A DNA stretch of 34,387 bases, taken from Pelagibacteraceae bacterium. Lineage in GTDB: Bacteria; Pseudomonadota; Alphaproteobacteria; Pelagibacterales; Pelagibacteraceae. Positions 1-8,609 of this stretch are shown here, piece by piece (positions within the stretch are counted from its first letter, which is position 1; the number at the start of each line of letters is the position of its first letter). The stretch covers positions 1 to 34,387 of the forward strand of contig PAFH01000025.1 in NCBI GenBank assembly GCA_002704145.1, written 5' to 3'. Under the pieces are notes generated by a model, which was given only the letters and a program-made list of their open reading frames with translations, did no database searches and had not been told where the DNA came from. A program made the position numbers and the translations under genes.

Positions 1-89
1 GCTCTATTTAATGAAAAATTATTAAAAAAGTATTTCACAATTTTATCTTCAATAGAATGAAAACTAACGATTAAAATTTTTGTTTTCTT
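1..89 (-). pseudogene. Inverted internal fragment of rsmH
   Basis: Read on the minus strand, this stretch encodes KKTKILIV followed by SFHSIEDKIVKYFF, the conserved SFHS-x-ED-x-x-VK segment of the 16S rRNA m4C1402 methyltransferase RsmH. The next part of the same protein is encoded on the + strand from about 133, so the two halves face opposite ways. The fragment runs off the window at base 1 and shares about 19 bases (71-89) with the ftsZ tail. It is best read as a rearranged or chimeric piece and not as a working gene. The identity rests on a short but highly characteristic motif. Confidence 0.75.
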
Positions 90-136
90 AAAAATGCTGG
101 TATTTCAAAATCCTCTTCTTCATTATTTTCTTGAAA
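71..136 (-). pseudogene. ftsZ: C-terminal tail of ftsZ (21 codons plus stop)
   Basis: The minus strand reads FQENNEEEDFEIPAFLRKQKF and then TAA. The (D/E)-I-P-A-F-L-R-x-Q peptide at the end is the conserved C-terminal tail by which FtsZ binds FtsA and other partners, and an acidic stretch before it is normal. Nothing else of ftsZ is present here: upstream, at about 137, the sequence switches to rsmH on the opposite strand. Downstream it merges into the inverted rsmH fragment through a shared A/T-rich stretch. No ftsZ gene occurs anywhere else in the window. Confidence 0.75.
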
Positions 137-333
137 GCGATGATAGATCAGTTTTATTTGAAAAATATCAAAATAAAATTTTCAGACCATCAAATAAAGA
201 AATTAAGATAAACCCTCCCTCCCGTTCTGCTAAACTTAGATTTGCAATTAGAAATGATGATCAATTTGTTTACCCTACAGAACTCAAAGATAAGTTCAAA
301 AAATATCTTACTTTGGAGAATAATTATGTCTAA
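133..333 (+). CDS. rsmH: RsmH (MraW) 16S rRNA methyltransferase, C-terminal end only
   Basis: The frame encodes the RsmH C-terminus: a VLFEKYQNKIF segment, then KEIKINPPSRSAKLRFAIR, matching the family's terminal N-P-R-S-R-S-A-K-L-R motif. RsmH methylates N4 of C1402 in 16S rRNA and is normally the first gene of the dcw cluster. Although the frame stays open from an ATG at 94, bases 94 to about 132 are the reverse complement of an ftsZ tail, so that ATG is not a start. The stop overlaps the ftsL start by 8 bases. The N-terminal two thirds of the gene are missing from this orientation. Confidence 0.8.
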   Translation, partial: ESDDRSVLFEKYQNKIFRPSNKEIKINPPSRSAKLRFAIRNDDQFVYPTELKDKFKKYLTLENNYV

Positions 334-664
334 AATTAAATTGATTATTTCAATTTTAATTTTTTCTTTTTTATTAAGTGCTACCTCTATTTTAAAAACT
401 CAAACTAGGATAATAGAAAAAAAAATTTATAATGTAGAAAACAAAATTCAAATACTAAAAAAAGATTTGCATGAAACACAGTTGGATTTCTCTTATGTGT
501 CATCTCCTGGTTATCTCTCAAATAAGATTAATGAATTAAATATTATTGAATACGCACCTCTAGATCACTCAAGAATATATTTAGACTTCTCAGATTTTAT
601 AAACGAGAAAAATAAAGTTTCTACACTAAAAGTTAAAGATGAAAAAGAAATACAAAAAAAATAA
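326..664 (+). CDS. ftsL: FtsL-like septal protein
   Basis: This 112-residue protein has a single N-terminal membrane segment (about residues 4-22, KLIISILIFSFLLSATS). A charged, heptad-like periplasmic part with alternating hydrophobic residues follows, which is the FtsL layout. Its place between rsmH and ftsI is the standard ftsL position. FtsL joins FtsB and FtsQ in the divisome and helps activate FtsWI. The ATG at 326 is chosen because GGAG lies about 8 bases upstream and it starts just before the membrane segment; an open frame from 242 would add rsmH-overlapping sequence. The gene overlaps rsmH by 8 bases and ftsI by 26. FtsL is poorly conserved, so the call leans on topology and context. 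Confidence 0.75.
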   Translation: MSKIKLIISILIFSFLLSATSILKTQTRIIEKKIYNVENKIQILKKDLHETQLDFSYVSSPGYLSNKINELNIIEYAPLDHSRIYLDFSDFINEKNKVSTLKVKDEKEIQKK

Positions 665-2366
665 AAATTTTAATATAAATCAAAGAAGCTTTTTCTTTGA
701 GGATTTTCTAGAAACGAATCAAAACAATAAAAAAATTAAAGACTCAAATATTTCTCAAGATAGGATATATCTTCTTTTTTTTTTATTTTTTTCTTTAATA
801 AGTATTTTTTCATTAAAGATTATATTTGTATCTCTTAAAAGCGTAGAGTTTAAAAACTACAACAACACCTCTTCTCATTTTACTTCACTTCGCAGAGATA
901 TAGTTGATCGAAACGGTACTATAATATCTAGAAACGTCAATTCTTTCCATGCTGCAATAAAACCAAATCTAATTAAGGATAAAAAAAATCTACTTTTAAA
1001 AATACAAATTAATTTTCCTGAGTTGAGGATAATCGATATTGAAAAAAAAATAAATAAAGGCAAGTATTTTTATTTAAAAAAGAGACTAGATCAAAAAGAT
1101 AAAGAAAAGTTATGGTCTCTTGGAGAGAAGGGTATAATTTTTGAACCTTTTCAATCTAGAATTTATACTAATGGAAATTTATTTAGCCACGTTTTGGGTC
1201 AAGTCGATTATGACAATTATGGAATATCTGGAGTTGAAAAATATTTTGATAAACAATTGAAAAATAAAGAACTATTAAATGAGCCTTTAAAATTAACTCT
1301 AGATACGAATATACAACATATAATCAACGAAGAACTAAATGAAGCATTAAAGATATTTAAGGCCACAGGCGGTGCAGCTTTACTTATGGATGTTAATAAT
1401 GGAGAAGTTTTATCTCTGGTTTCATTGCCTAATTTTGATATTAACAAACGAGCAGACATAGTTGATAAAAATTATATAAACAAAATTACCAAAGGTGTGT
1501 ACGAATTAGGTTCAATTTTTAAAACATTTACTATTGCTTTAGCTTTAGAAAAAAACTTAGTAACACCCGACACAATAATCAAAAATATTCCTCAATCAAT
1601 AAAATGCTCAATACATGAAATATCAGATATTAAAAAATTTCCAGAAAACTTATCTGTTGAAGACATATTAATAAGATCTTCCAATGTTGGCTCAACAAAA
1701 CTTGCAACAAAAATTGGAGAGGAAGGGTACAAAGATTTTTTTAAAAAAACAGAACTTCTTGTATCTTCTGATTTTGAGATTGAAGAAATTGGTACTCCTT
1801 TACCTTTAAACTGGGATAAATGTAGATTAGAAACTATTTCATTTGGACATGGAATATCAGTGACACCACTTCAGGCAACGGCAGTATATGCGTCATTAAC
1901 TAATGGAGGAAACTTAGTGAAACCAACAATTGTCAAAAAGACAAATTATCCATTAAATAAAAAAATTATTTCTTCAAAAACAAGCAGTCAGTTGAATAAT
2001 ATTTTAAGAAAAGTAGTTTCAACAAAAAAGGGTACAGCTAGCTTAGCTGATATTTATGGGTATGATATTGGAGGAAAAACAGGCACATCAGAAAATTATC
2101 AAGACAATAAAAATAACATGAATTCTTTTATATCTATATTTCCATCTTACAAACCAAGGTACGCCTTTTTAATAATGTTAGAAAATCCTAAGCCCGCTCC
2201 AGATTTAGTATATGATTTTCGAGGAGTTAAAACAAAAGTTAATAGAAATGAAGCAGGCTGGAATTCAGTGTATGTTGCTGGCAAAATTATAAAAAAAATT
2301 GGACCTATTTTAGCCATAAAAGATGAAGAGTTTTATAAAAAATATGTTGCTAAAAAAAATAATTAA
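639..2366 (+). CDS. ftsI: FtsI (PBP3), septal peptidoglycan transpeptidase
   Basis: This is a 575-residue class B penicillin-binding protein. A cytoplasmic tail of about 40 residues is followed by one membrane anchor (about 43-65, rich in F, L and I). Next come the PBP dimerisation domain, containing RRDIVDRNG, and the transpeptidase domain. The active-site motifs are all present: S292-I-F-K295 (acylated serine), S347-S-N349 and K480-T-G-T483. FtsI cross-links septal peptidoglycan together with FtsW, which is encoded further on in this cluster. It overlaps ftsL by 26 bases and murE by 23, suggesting translational coupling. The length fits FtsI. Confidence 0.95.
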   Translation: MKKKYKKNKNFNINQRSFFFEDFLETNQNNKKIKDSNISQDRIYLLFFLFFSLISIFSLKIIFVSLKSVEFKNYNNTSSHFTSLRRDIVDRNGTIISRNVNSFHAAIKPNLIKDKKNLLLKIQINFPELRIIDIEKKINKGKYFYLKKRLDQKDKEKLWSLGEKGIIFEPFQSRIYTNGNLFSHVLGQVDYDNYGISGVEKYFDKQLKNKELLNEPLKLTLDTNIQHIINEELNEALKIFKATGGAALLMDVNNGEVLSLVSLPNFDINKRADIVDKNYINKITKGVYELGSIFKTFTIALALEKNLVTPDTIIKNIPQSIKCSIHEISDIKKFPENLSVEDILIRSSNVGSTKLATKIGEEGYKDFFKKTELLVSSDFEIEEIGTPLPLNWDKCRLETISFGHGISVTPLQATAVYASLTNGGNLVKPTIVKKTNYPLNKKIISSKTSSQLNNILRKVVSTKKGTASLADIYGYDIGGKTGTSENYQDNKNNMNSFISIFPSYKPRYAFLIMLENPKPAPDLVYDFRGVKTKVNRNEAGWNSVYVAGKIIKKIGPILAIKDEEFYKKYVAKKNN

Positions 2367-3766
2367 TAGATGTCCAAAAAATCTACAGAATCTTAAGATC
2401 AAAGGTTTAGCTATTAATAGTACAAATATTCGAAAAAATTTCATTTTTTTTGCGATTAAGGGAAATAGACATAATGGAGAATACTATATTAATCATGCAA
2501 TTCGAAAAGGGGCCAATGTAATTGTTTGTTCAAATAATTGTAATTTCACTAGCAAAAAAATTTATGTAATAAAAACCAGTAATGTAAGAGATTACCTTAG
2601 TAAAATATGTTCTAAATTTTATAGATTAAAGCCTAAAAATATTTTTGCAGTAACAGGCACTAATGGTAAAACTTCCGTTGCAGATTTTTTTTACCAGATA
2701 CTTTCAACGAACAATATTCCAGTAGCTTCAATAGGCACTTTAGGAATAAAAATTAAAGATAAGTTTTTAAAAACTTCACTTACCACACCTGATATAATAA
2801 CTCTTCACAAAAGTCTTGAGAAAATAAAAAAAAAATATCAATAATGTCATAATTGAAGCATCGAGCCATGGTTTAGAACAAGGTAGATTAAATGATCTAA
2901 ATCTTAAAGCAGCTGTTTTTACAAATTTAAGTCAGGATCATCTTGACTATCATAAAAATATGAAAAATTATTTAAACTCAAAATTAATTTTGTTTAAAAA
3001 GATACTGCCGAAAAAAAAACATATAATAACAGATAGTAAAATAAGAGAATTTCATTATTTAAAAAAAATCATTAAAAAAAGGGGACTTAAATTACTTGAT
3101 ATCAATAAAAAAGAATTAAAGATTGAAAATCTGCCGAAATTTTTATTTGGAGCTTTTCAACTTAAAAATCTACACATGGCTATTTTATTAGCTAAGTTAT
3201 GTAAACTAGATAACATTAAAATTTATCAGTCATTAAAAAGAATTAAAAAAATCAATGGTAGATTAGAATTGATTAAAATATTTCCTAATAATGTAAAAGT
3301 TTTTGTTGATTATGCTCATACTCCAGATGCATTAAAACAAGTTTTAAAATCAATAGGAGAAGAAAGCAATAATAGTATTTCAATCGTATTTGGTTGTGGA
3401 GGAGATAGAGATCATAAAAAAAGACCATTAATGGCAAAAATATCAAAAGACTTTTGTAAAAAAATTTATGTTACTGATGACAATCCAAGAAGTGAAGATC
3501 CAAAAAAAATCAGAAAATTAATAGTATCTTATTTAAAAAATCGTGAATTTTATAATATAGGAAATAGATCAAAAGCTATCAAGTCTGCAATATTAAACGC
3601 AGAACCAAATGAAATAATTTTAGTTGCTGGAAAAGGACATGAAAATTATCAAGACTACGGCAGTAGAATAACTTTTATCTCAGATAAAGATATAATAAAA
3701 AAAATTAAAATTAGAAATCCGTATTTCGATTATAAAAATAAGAAGTATTTATTTAATACAAAAATA
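2344..3766 (+). CDS. murE: MurE, UDP-MurNAc-tripeptide synthetase; frameshifted and fused to MurF
   Basis: MurE adds meso-diaminopimelate to UDP-MurNAc-L-Ala-D-Glu. The sequence shows the ATP loop TGTNGKTS (from about residue 104), the EASSHGL and NLSQDHLDYH segments, and DNPRSEDP, whose DNPR is the signature of DAP-specific enzymes. GKGHENYQ lies near the end. The frame is broken at an A10 run (2826-2835): the first part ends at TAA 2842-2844, while the rest continues one frame later from about 2828. Nine As would restore it. After the shift there is no stop before MurF, so the two ligases share one frame; 3766 is the approximate boundary. An ATG at 2323 would add seven residues. Confidence 0.88.
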
Positions 3767-5104
3767 ATGAACGAAGTACTTAAAGATAAAAAATTTTATA
3801 AGATTAACGGTTTAGCTATAGACTCACGATATTTAAAAGAGAATAATTTATTTATTGCTATAAAAGGAAAAAAGAAAGATGGAAATAATTTTATTGATAA
3901 AGCGATAAAAAAAGGTGCAAATCATATTATTTCAACAAAAAGAAACAGCAAATATCAAAAGAAAGTAACTAAGGTAACTAGTCCAATAAATTTTTTAAAT
4001 TCATTTGCTAAAACTAAAAGAAAATATTGTAAAGCAAAAATTTTGGCAATCACTGGGAGTGCGGGAAAAACCTCACTTAAGAATATGCTTCAAAATTTAC
4101 TACAAAATTACGGTAAAACATTTAGCTCACCATTATCCTATAATAATCATTTTGGAGTCCCTGTGAGTTTATCCAATCTTAGTTTTGAGGATAAATTTGG
4201 TATTTTTGAAGTAGGGATGAGTAAGCCAGGAGAAATAAATCAATTGTCTAAAATGATTAAACCCAATTTAGCTATTATTACTAATATTGCAGAGGCACAT
4301 ATTGAAAATTTCAAAAATATAAAGGGAATAGCAAAAGCTAAAAGTGAAATTATTAATAATATACAAATAAATGGAACAGTAATTTTAAATCGAGATGATA
4401 AATTTTTTAGTTTTATAAGCAATAAGGCCAAATCCAAAAAAATCAAAATTGTGTCTTTTGGAAATTCAACTAAATCAGATATTCGTTTAATTAGATTGGT
4501 AAGATCTAATAAGGAAAAAAAAATTTTAGTAAGAATACAAAATAAAAATTTTAGCATTAAAATCAAGGATGCAAATATCTATAATGTCCTAGCCTCCCTA
4601 GCAGTTCTACAGGAATTAAAATTAGATATTAAAAAAACCTTAAATATTTTCAAAAAATCTCATCTCGCCGATGGAAGAGGAAAAATTTTTAATGTTAAAA
4701 GATATCGAAAATTTTTCAAATTAATTGATGAAAGTTATAATGCTAACCCTCTTTCAGTTAAGAATGCTATCAAAAATTTCTCTCAAATCAAAAAAAGAAA
4801 CTTTAAAAAATATCTTTTATTAGGAGATATGCTTGAATTAGGAAAAAAATCTAACGATTATCATTCAAAATTGTCTAAACTTATTAACAACTCAGATATT
4901 GATAAAGTCTTTGTAAAAGGTGAAAAAACCTTATTTACCTATAAAAATTTAAAAAAAAGAAAAAGAGGAAATATAATACAGTGTAATCAAGATGTTGACT
5001 TAATTTTAAGAAATATAATCGAGAATAAAGATTATTTAATGATAAAAGGTTCTAACGCAACTGGTTTACAAGATATTACAAAATCTATGATTAGGGGATT
5101 TTAA
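3767..5104 (+). CDS. murF: MurF, UDP-MurNAc-tripeptide:D-Ala-D-Ala ligase (C-terminal half of a MurE-MurF fusion)
   Basis: MurF attaches D-Ala-D-Ala to the UDP-MurNAc tripeptide. The visible motifs are GLAIDSR near the N-terminus, the ATP loop ITGSAGKTS, YNNHFGVP, FEVGMSKPGEI, DESYNANPLSVKNAI and LLGDMLELG. The ATG at 3767 is the natural domain boundary, but the frame is open through it from murE without a stop. A linker of roughly 20 residues (IRNPYFDYKNKKY and onward) separates the domains, and no ribosome binding site is evident before 3767. A fused bifunctional ligase is therefore likely, although internal initiation cannot be excluded. mraY starts on the base after the stop. Confidence 0.93.
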   Translation: MNEVLKDKKFYKINGLAIDSRYLKENNLFIAIKGKKKDGNNFIDKAIKKGANHIISTKRNSKYQKKVTKVTSPINFLNSFAKTKRKYCKAKILAITGSAGKTSLKNMLQNLLQNYGKTFSSPLSYNNHFGVPVSLSNLSFEDKFGIFEVGMSKPGEINQLSKMIKPNLAIITNIAEAHIENFKNIKGIAKAKSEIINNIQINGTVILNRDDKFFSFISNKAKSKKIKIVSFGNSTKSDIRLIRLVRSNKEKKILVRIQNKNFSIKIKDANIYNVLASLAVLQELKLDIKKTLNIFKKSHLADGRGKIFNVKRYRKFFKLIDESYNANPLSVKNAIKNFSQIKKRNFKKYLLLGDMLELGKKSNDYHSKLSKLINNSDIDKVFVKGEKTLFTYKNLKKRKRGNIIQCNQDVDLILRNIIENKDYLMIKGSNATGLQDITKSMIRGF

Positions 5105-6190
5105 ATGCTATTTAATTTATTAACATCTTTTGTTGAACAATATTCTTTTCTTAATGTATTTAAATATCTTACTTTCAGAACAGGCTTATCTGTTATTACA
5201 TCACTAGTTGTTGTTTTTATAATTGGCGGGCCTCTGATTAAGATTTTTTCTAATAATATGATTTCTGGCCCAATTAGACAAGATGGACCAATAGATCATA
5301 TTATAAAAAAGTCAGGAACACCAACTATGGGAGGTGTAATAATTATTATTGGAATGTTAACTAGCACTTTATTTTGGGCAGACTTAACTAATATATATGT
5401 TTGGACATTAATTTTTGTCTCTTTAAGTCTTGGTTTATTGGGTTTTACTGATGATTTATTGAAAATAAAATATAAAAATTCAAGAGGATTAAACTCTAAA
5501 TTAAAATTCTTAGGTCAATTAATTATTGGGATCGTAACTTTATTCATTCTAATAAGTTTTTCCGATCATGATTATTTATATAACCTTTACTTTCCTTTTT
5601 TTAAAAACTTAATCTGGCAAATGGGGTTCTTTTTTATTCCGTTTGCTTTGTTTGTAATTATTGGATCATCAAATGCTGTAAATCTTACAGATGGGCTAGA
5701 TGGTTTGGCAACAGTTCCTGTAATGTTGGTTGCTTTATCCTTTACATTAATTTCTTATGTGGTTGGGAATACTATTTTTTCAGAATATCTTCAATTGCAA
5801 TACATTCCTGATGTAGGAGAGCTAGCTATATTTTGTGGTTCAATCGTTGGTTCTTGTTTAGGTTTTCTTTGGTACAATGCGCCACCTGCAAAAATTTTTA
5901 TGGGAGATACTGGGTCTTTATCTTTAGGAGGATCTTTAGCTGCGATCGCGATTATAGTAAAACATGAAATAGTTTTAGCAATAATTGGAGGATTATTTGT
6001 TCTAGAAACAGTTTCTGTAATTATTCAAGTTATTTCCTTCAAATTGACTGGAAAAAGAATTTTCAAAATGGCTCCCATACATCATCATTTCGAGCAAAAG
6101 GGTTGGGCCGAGTCAACAATTGTAATTCGCTTCTGGATAATTGCAATTATATTAGCCTTAATTGGTTTAGCGACTTTAAAATTACGTTAG
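5105..6190 (+). CDS. mraY: MraY, phospho-MurNAc-pentapeptide translocase
   Basis: MraY transfers phospho-MurNAc-pentapeptide to undecaprenyl phosphate, making lipid I at the inner membrane. The 361-residue product is a multi-pass membrane protein with all the family hallmarks: GTPTMGG early on, FTDDLLK, NLTDGLDGLA (catalytic Asp region), GDTGSLSLGG and the cytoplasmic histidine loop APIHHHFE. The length is typical. The start codon directly follows the murF stop with no gap, and murD starts three bases after its end, so it is an operon member. Confidence 0.97.
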   Translation: MLFNLLTSFVEQYSFLNVFKYLTFRTGLSVITSLVVVFIIGGPLIKIFSNNMISGPIRQDGPIDHIIKKSGTPTMGGVIIIIGMLTSTLFWADLTNIYVWTLIFVSLSLGLLGFTDDLLKIKYKNSRGLNSKLKFLGQLIIGIVTLFILISFSDHDYLYNLYFPFFKNLIWQMGFFFIPFALFVIIGSSNAVNLTDGLDGLATVPVMLVALSFTLISYVVGNTIFSEYLQLQYIPDVGELAIFCGSIVGSCLGFLWYNAPPAKIFMGDTGSLSLGGSLAAIAIIVKHEIVLAIIGGLFVLETVSVIIQVISFKLTGKRIFKMAPIHHHFEQKGWAESTIVIRFWIIAIILALIGLATLKLR

Positions 6191-6193
6191 TGA

Positions 6194-7501
6194 ATGTTTA
6201 ATAAATTTTTTTATAAAAAAAAAGATTTTAAAAGTAATTCCTTTTTAATATATGGCTTAGGCTCATCAGGCAAGGGAGTTATCAAATATTTAAAAAAAAT
6301 AAAGGTAAAAAATTATTTTTTGTGGGATGATAACTCAGAGATTAGAAAAAAAAATTTAGTGAATATAAAAGAAGACTTTAAAAAGATTATCAGAAAAGTT
6401 GATTATATAATTTTGAGTCCTGGGGTAAGTTTCAAGAAAGCTAAATATAAACAAGATCTAATATATTTCAAAAAAAAAATAATAACTGACATAGATTTAT
6501 TATATTTAAGTAATAAGAAATTTAATTCTATCGTTGTTACTGGTACAAATGGAAAATCTACTACTAGTAAAATGATCTACCATCTTTTAAAAAAAAATAA
6601 ATTTAAGGTAAAATTAGGTGGAAATATTGGCACCTCAATATTAACTCTTGGAGTTAAAAATAATGATTTTATTGTAATAGAGGCATCCTCATTTCAGCTG
6701 GCTTACTCAAAGTATATTAAACCAGACTATGCTTTAATTCTAAATATAACTAATGATCATCTAGATTGGCATGGGTCTAAAAAAAACTATGTTAATTCAA
6801 AGTTTAAAATATTTAAATTACAAAATAAAAAAAACTTCGCAATTCTAAATAAAAAATTTATCCATTTTTTTAAAAAAAGAAATTATTCAAGTAAATTAAT
6901 CATTCCAAGAGAAAATGAATACAAAAAGGTAAAATTTAGAATAAAAAATGATTATTTAAGACTTAACATAAATTACGAAAATATGATTTTTGTTTTCACC
7001 TTAAGTAAATTATTAGGAATAAATACAAAATCTTTTATAAATACAATGAGCTCTTTTAAAGGCTTATCTCATAGATATGAAAAATTTTTAGAAAAAGATA
7101 ATATTACTTTTATAAATGATTCCAAAGCTACCAGTTTGCAATCATCAAAATTAGCTCTTTCAAATAACAAAAATATTTTTTGGATATTAGGAGGATTACC
7201 AAAAGAAAAAGATAAAATAAATTTAAATTACTTAAAAAAAAATATCATTAAATCATATATAATTGGAAAAAATAAAAAATTTTTTAAAAAAATATTAAAG
7301 GATAAAGTAAATTTTACTACATCGTATAATCTTAAAGATTCTATTATTAAAGCCATTAAAGATATAAAGATCTTTAAAAGATCTAATAATATAATTTTAT
7401 TAAGTCCAGGCGCAGCATCTTTTGATCAATTTAAAAATTTTGAGGAGAGAGGTGATACGTTCAAAAGATTAAGCAAAATTTATGCAAAAAAACTTATATG
7501 A
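6194..7501 (+). CDS. murD: MurD, UDP-MurNAc-L-Ala:D-glutamate ligase
   Basis: MurD adds D-glutamate to UDP-MurNAc-L-Ala in the cytoplasm. The 435-residue protein begins with a Rossmann-like uracil-nucleotide domain (YGLGSSGKG). The ATP loop VTGTNGKSTT follows, then GGNIG, EASSFQL, NDHLDWHG and the C-terminal-domain segment NDSKATSLQS. LLSPGAASFDQF near the end is typical of MurD. It is very lysine- and asparagine-rich, as are its neighbours. The start lies three bases after the mraY stop and the end overlaps ftsW by 20 bases. Confidence 0.96.
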   Translation: MFNKFFYKKKDFKSNSFLIYGLGSSGKGVIKYLKKIKVKNYFLWDDNSEIRKKNLVNIKEDFKKIIRKVDYIILSPGVSFKKAKYKQDLIYFKKKIITDIDLLYLSNKKFNSIVVTGTNGKSTTSKMIYHLLKKNKFKVKLGGNIGTSILTLGVKNNDFIVIEASSFQLAYSKYIKPDYALILNITNDHLDWHGSKKNYVNSKFKIFKLQNKKNFAILNKKFIHFFKKRNYSSKLIIPRENEYKKVKFRIKNDYLRLNINYENMIFVFTLSKLLGINTKSFINTMSSFKGLSHRYEKFLEKDNITFINDSKATSLQSSKLALSNNKNIFWILGGLPKEKDKINLNYLKKNIIKSYIIGKNKKFFKKILKDKVNFTTSYNLKDSIIKAIKDIKIFKRSNNIILLSPGAASFDQFKNFEERGDTFKRLSKIYAKKLI

Positions 7502-8609
7502 TTTTGAATTTAGAAATTATTGGAGAAACTTAGATAAAAAAATTTTTTTCAGTTTTTTGCTTCTGTTTTTACTAGGTCTGTTCTTCTCCTTTTCATCTAC
7601 ATCTTCTTTGGCCGGCGAAAGATTAAATAAAGCTTATTATTTTTTTTTTATAAAGCATTTAATATTCACAATTATAGCGTTATCTATTATGTTGTTTTTT
7701 TCGATCTTAGAAACTTCGTTATTAAAAAAAATTATCTTACCTGTTTTTATAGTTTTTTTTATTTTATTAGCCCTTGTTCCTATAATTGGAGTAGAGGTAA
7801 AAGGTGCTAAAAGATGGCTAGATTTTAATGTTTTAAGGTTACAGCCTATAGAACTTTTAAAACCTTTTTTCATTCTAGTAACTGCAAAAATTTTAACTTT
7901 AAAAAATTCGAAAAAATCGTTAATAAAATATTTTTTAAGCTTTCTTTTATTGTCTTCAATAATTATACTATTGATTGATCAACCAGATCTTGGTCAATCT
8001 ATACTGCTTATTACAAGCTGGGTATCAACTGTATTCATTTCAGGAGTAAGTTTGATCTATATAGTATCTTTTTTCTTAATTTTTATTTCATTTATAACTC
8101 TTTTACTCTTTTTAATGCCTGAAAAGTTTGGATATATAATAAACAGACTGGTAACATTTTTTGATCCAAACAAAGGAGACAACTTTCAATCTTCCAAAGC
8201 TTTAGATGCAATCAAAGAAGGTGGATTGAGAGGACAAGGAATGGGAGAGGGAGTTTTAAAGGATAGAGTTCCAGAGGCTCATACTGATTACATAATAGCA
8301 ATTATTTCTGAGGAGTATGGATCAATTATTTCTATTTTAATAATAAGTATATTTTTATACATATCTTTTAGAATTATTAAAAACTGTGTAGATAAAAATG
8401 ATGAATTTTTAAAAATATCTTTATGTGGTTTAGCTTCGCTTTTAATTTTTCAAACATTTATACATATTGGAGTTAACACTAATTTATTGCCTACTACAGG
8501 AATGACATTGCCTTTCTTAAGTTATGGTGGCTCATCGTTAATTGGCAGCGCAATGTTAGCGGGACTAATATTGAATTATACGAAAACTAAACTGGATACT
8601 AATGAATAA
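7482..8609 (+). CDS. ftsW: FtsW, septal SEDS glycosyltransferase
   Basis: FtsW polymerises lipid II at the septum together with FtsI. The 375-residue product has about ten hydrophobic segments. The SEDS signatures are present: GAKRWLDFN, QPDLGQS (with the catalytic-loop Asp), a long periplasmic loop ending GGLRGQGMGEG, EAHTDYIIAIISEEYG, and LPFLSYGGSS near the C-terminus. It lies between murD and murG, the normal ftsW position, which favours FtsW over its paralogue RodA. It overlaps murD by 20 bases and murG by 8. Confidence 0.95.
   Translation: MQKNLYDFEFRNYWRNLDKKIFFSFLLLFLLGLFFSFSSTSSLAGERLNKAYYFFFIKHLIFTIIALSIMLFFSILETSLLKKIILPVFIVFFILLALVPIIGVEVKGAKRWLDFNVLRLQPIELLKPFFILVTAKILTLKNSKKSLIKYFLSFLLLSSIIILLIDQPDLGQSILLITSWVSTVFISGVSLIYIVSFFLIFISFITLLLFLMPEKFGYIINRLVTFFDPNKGDNFQSSKALDAIKEGGLRGQGMGEGVLKDRVPEAHTDYIIAIISEEYGSIISILIISIFLYISFRIIKNCVDKNDEFLKISLCGLASLLIFQTFIHIGVNTNLLPTTGMTLPFLSYGGSSLIGSAMLAGLILNYTKTKLDTNE

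Noticed and set aside
94..333. ORF with its own ATG at 94
   Set aside because: Bases 94 to about 132 are the reverse complement of an ftsZ tail. Only the part from about 133 is rsmH, so the ATG is accidental.
4240..4566. Minus-strand ORFs inside the dcw cluster, such as this one and others within ftsI, ftsW, murG, ligA and the AsmA-like gene
   Set aside because: They are hydrophobic or low-complexity antisense readings of clearly coding + strand genes.
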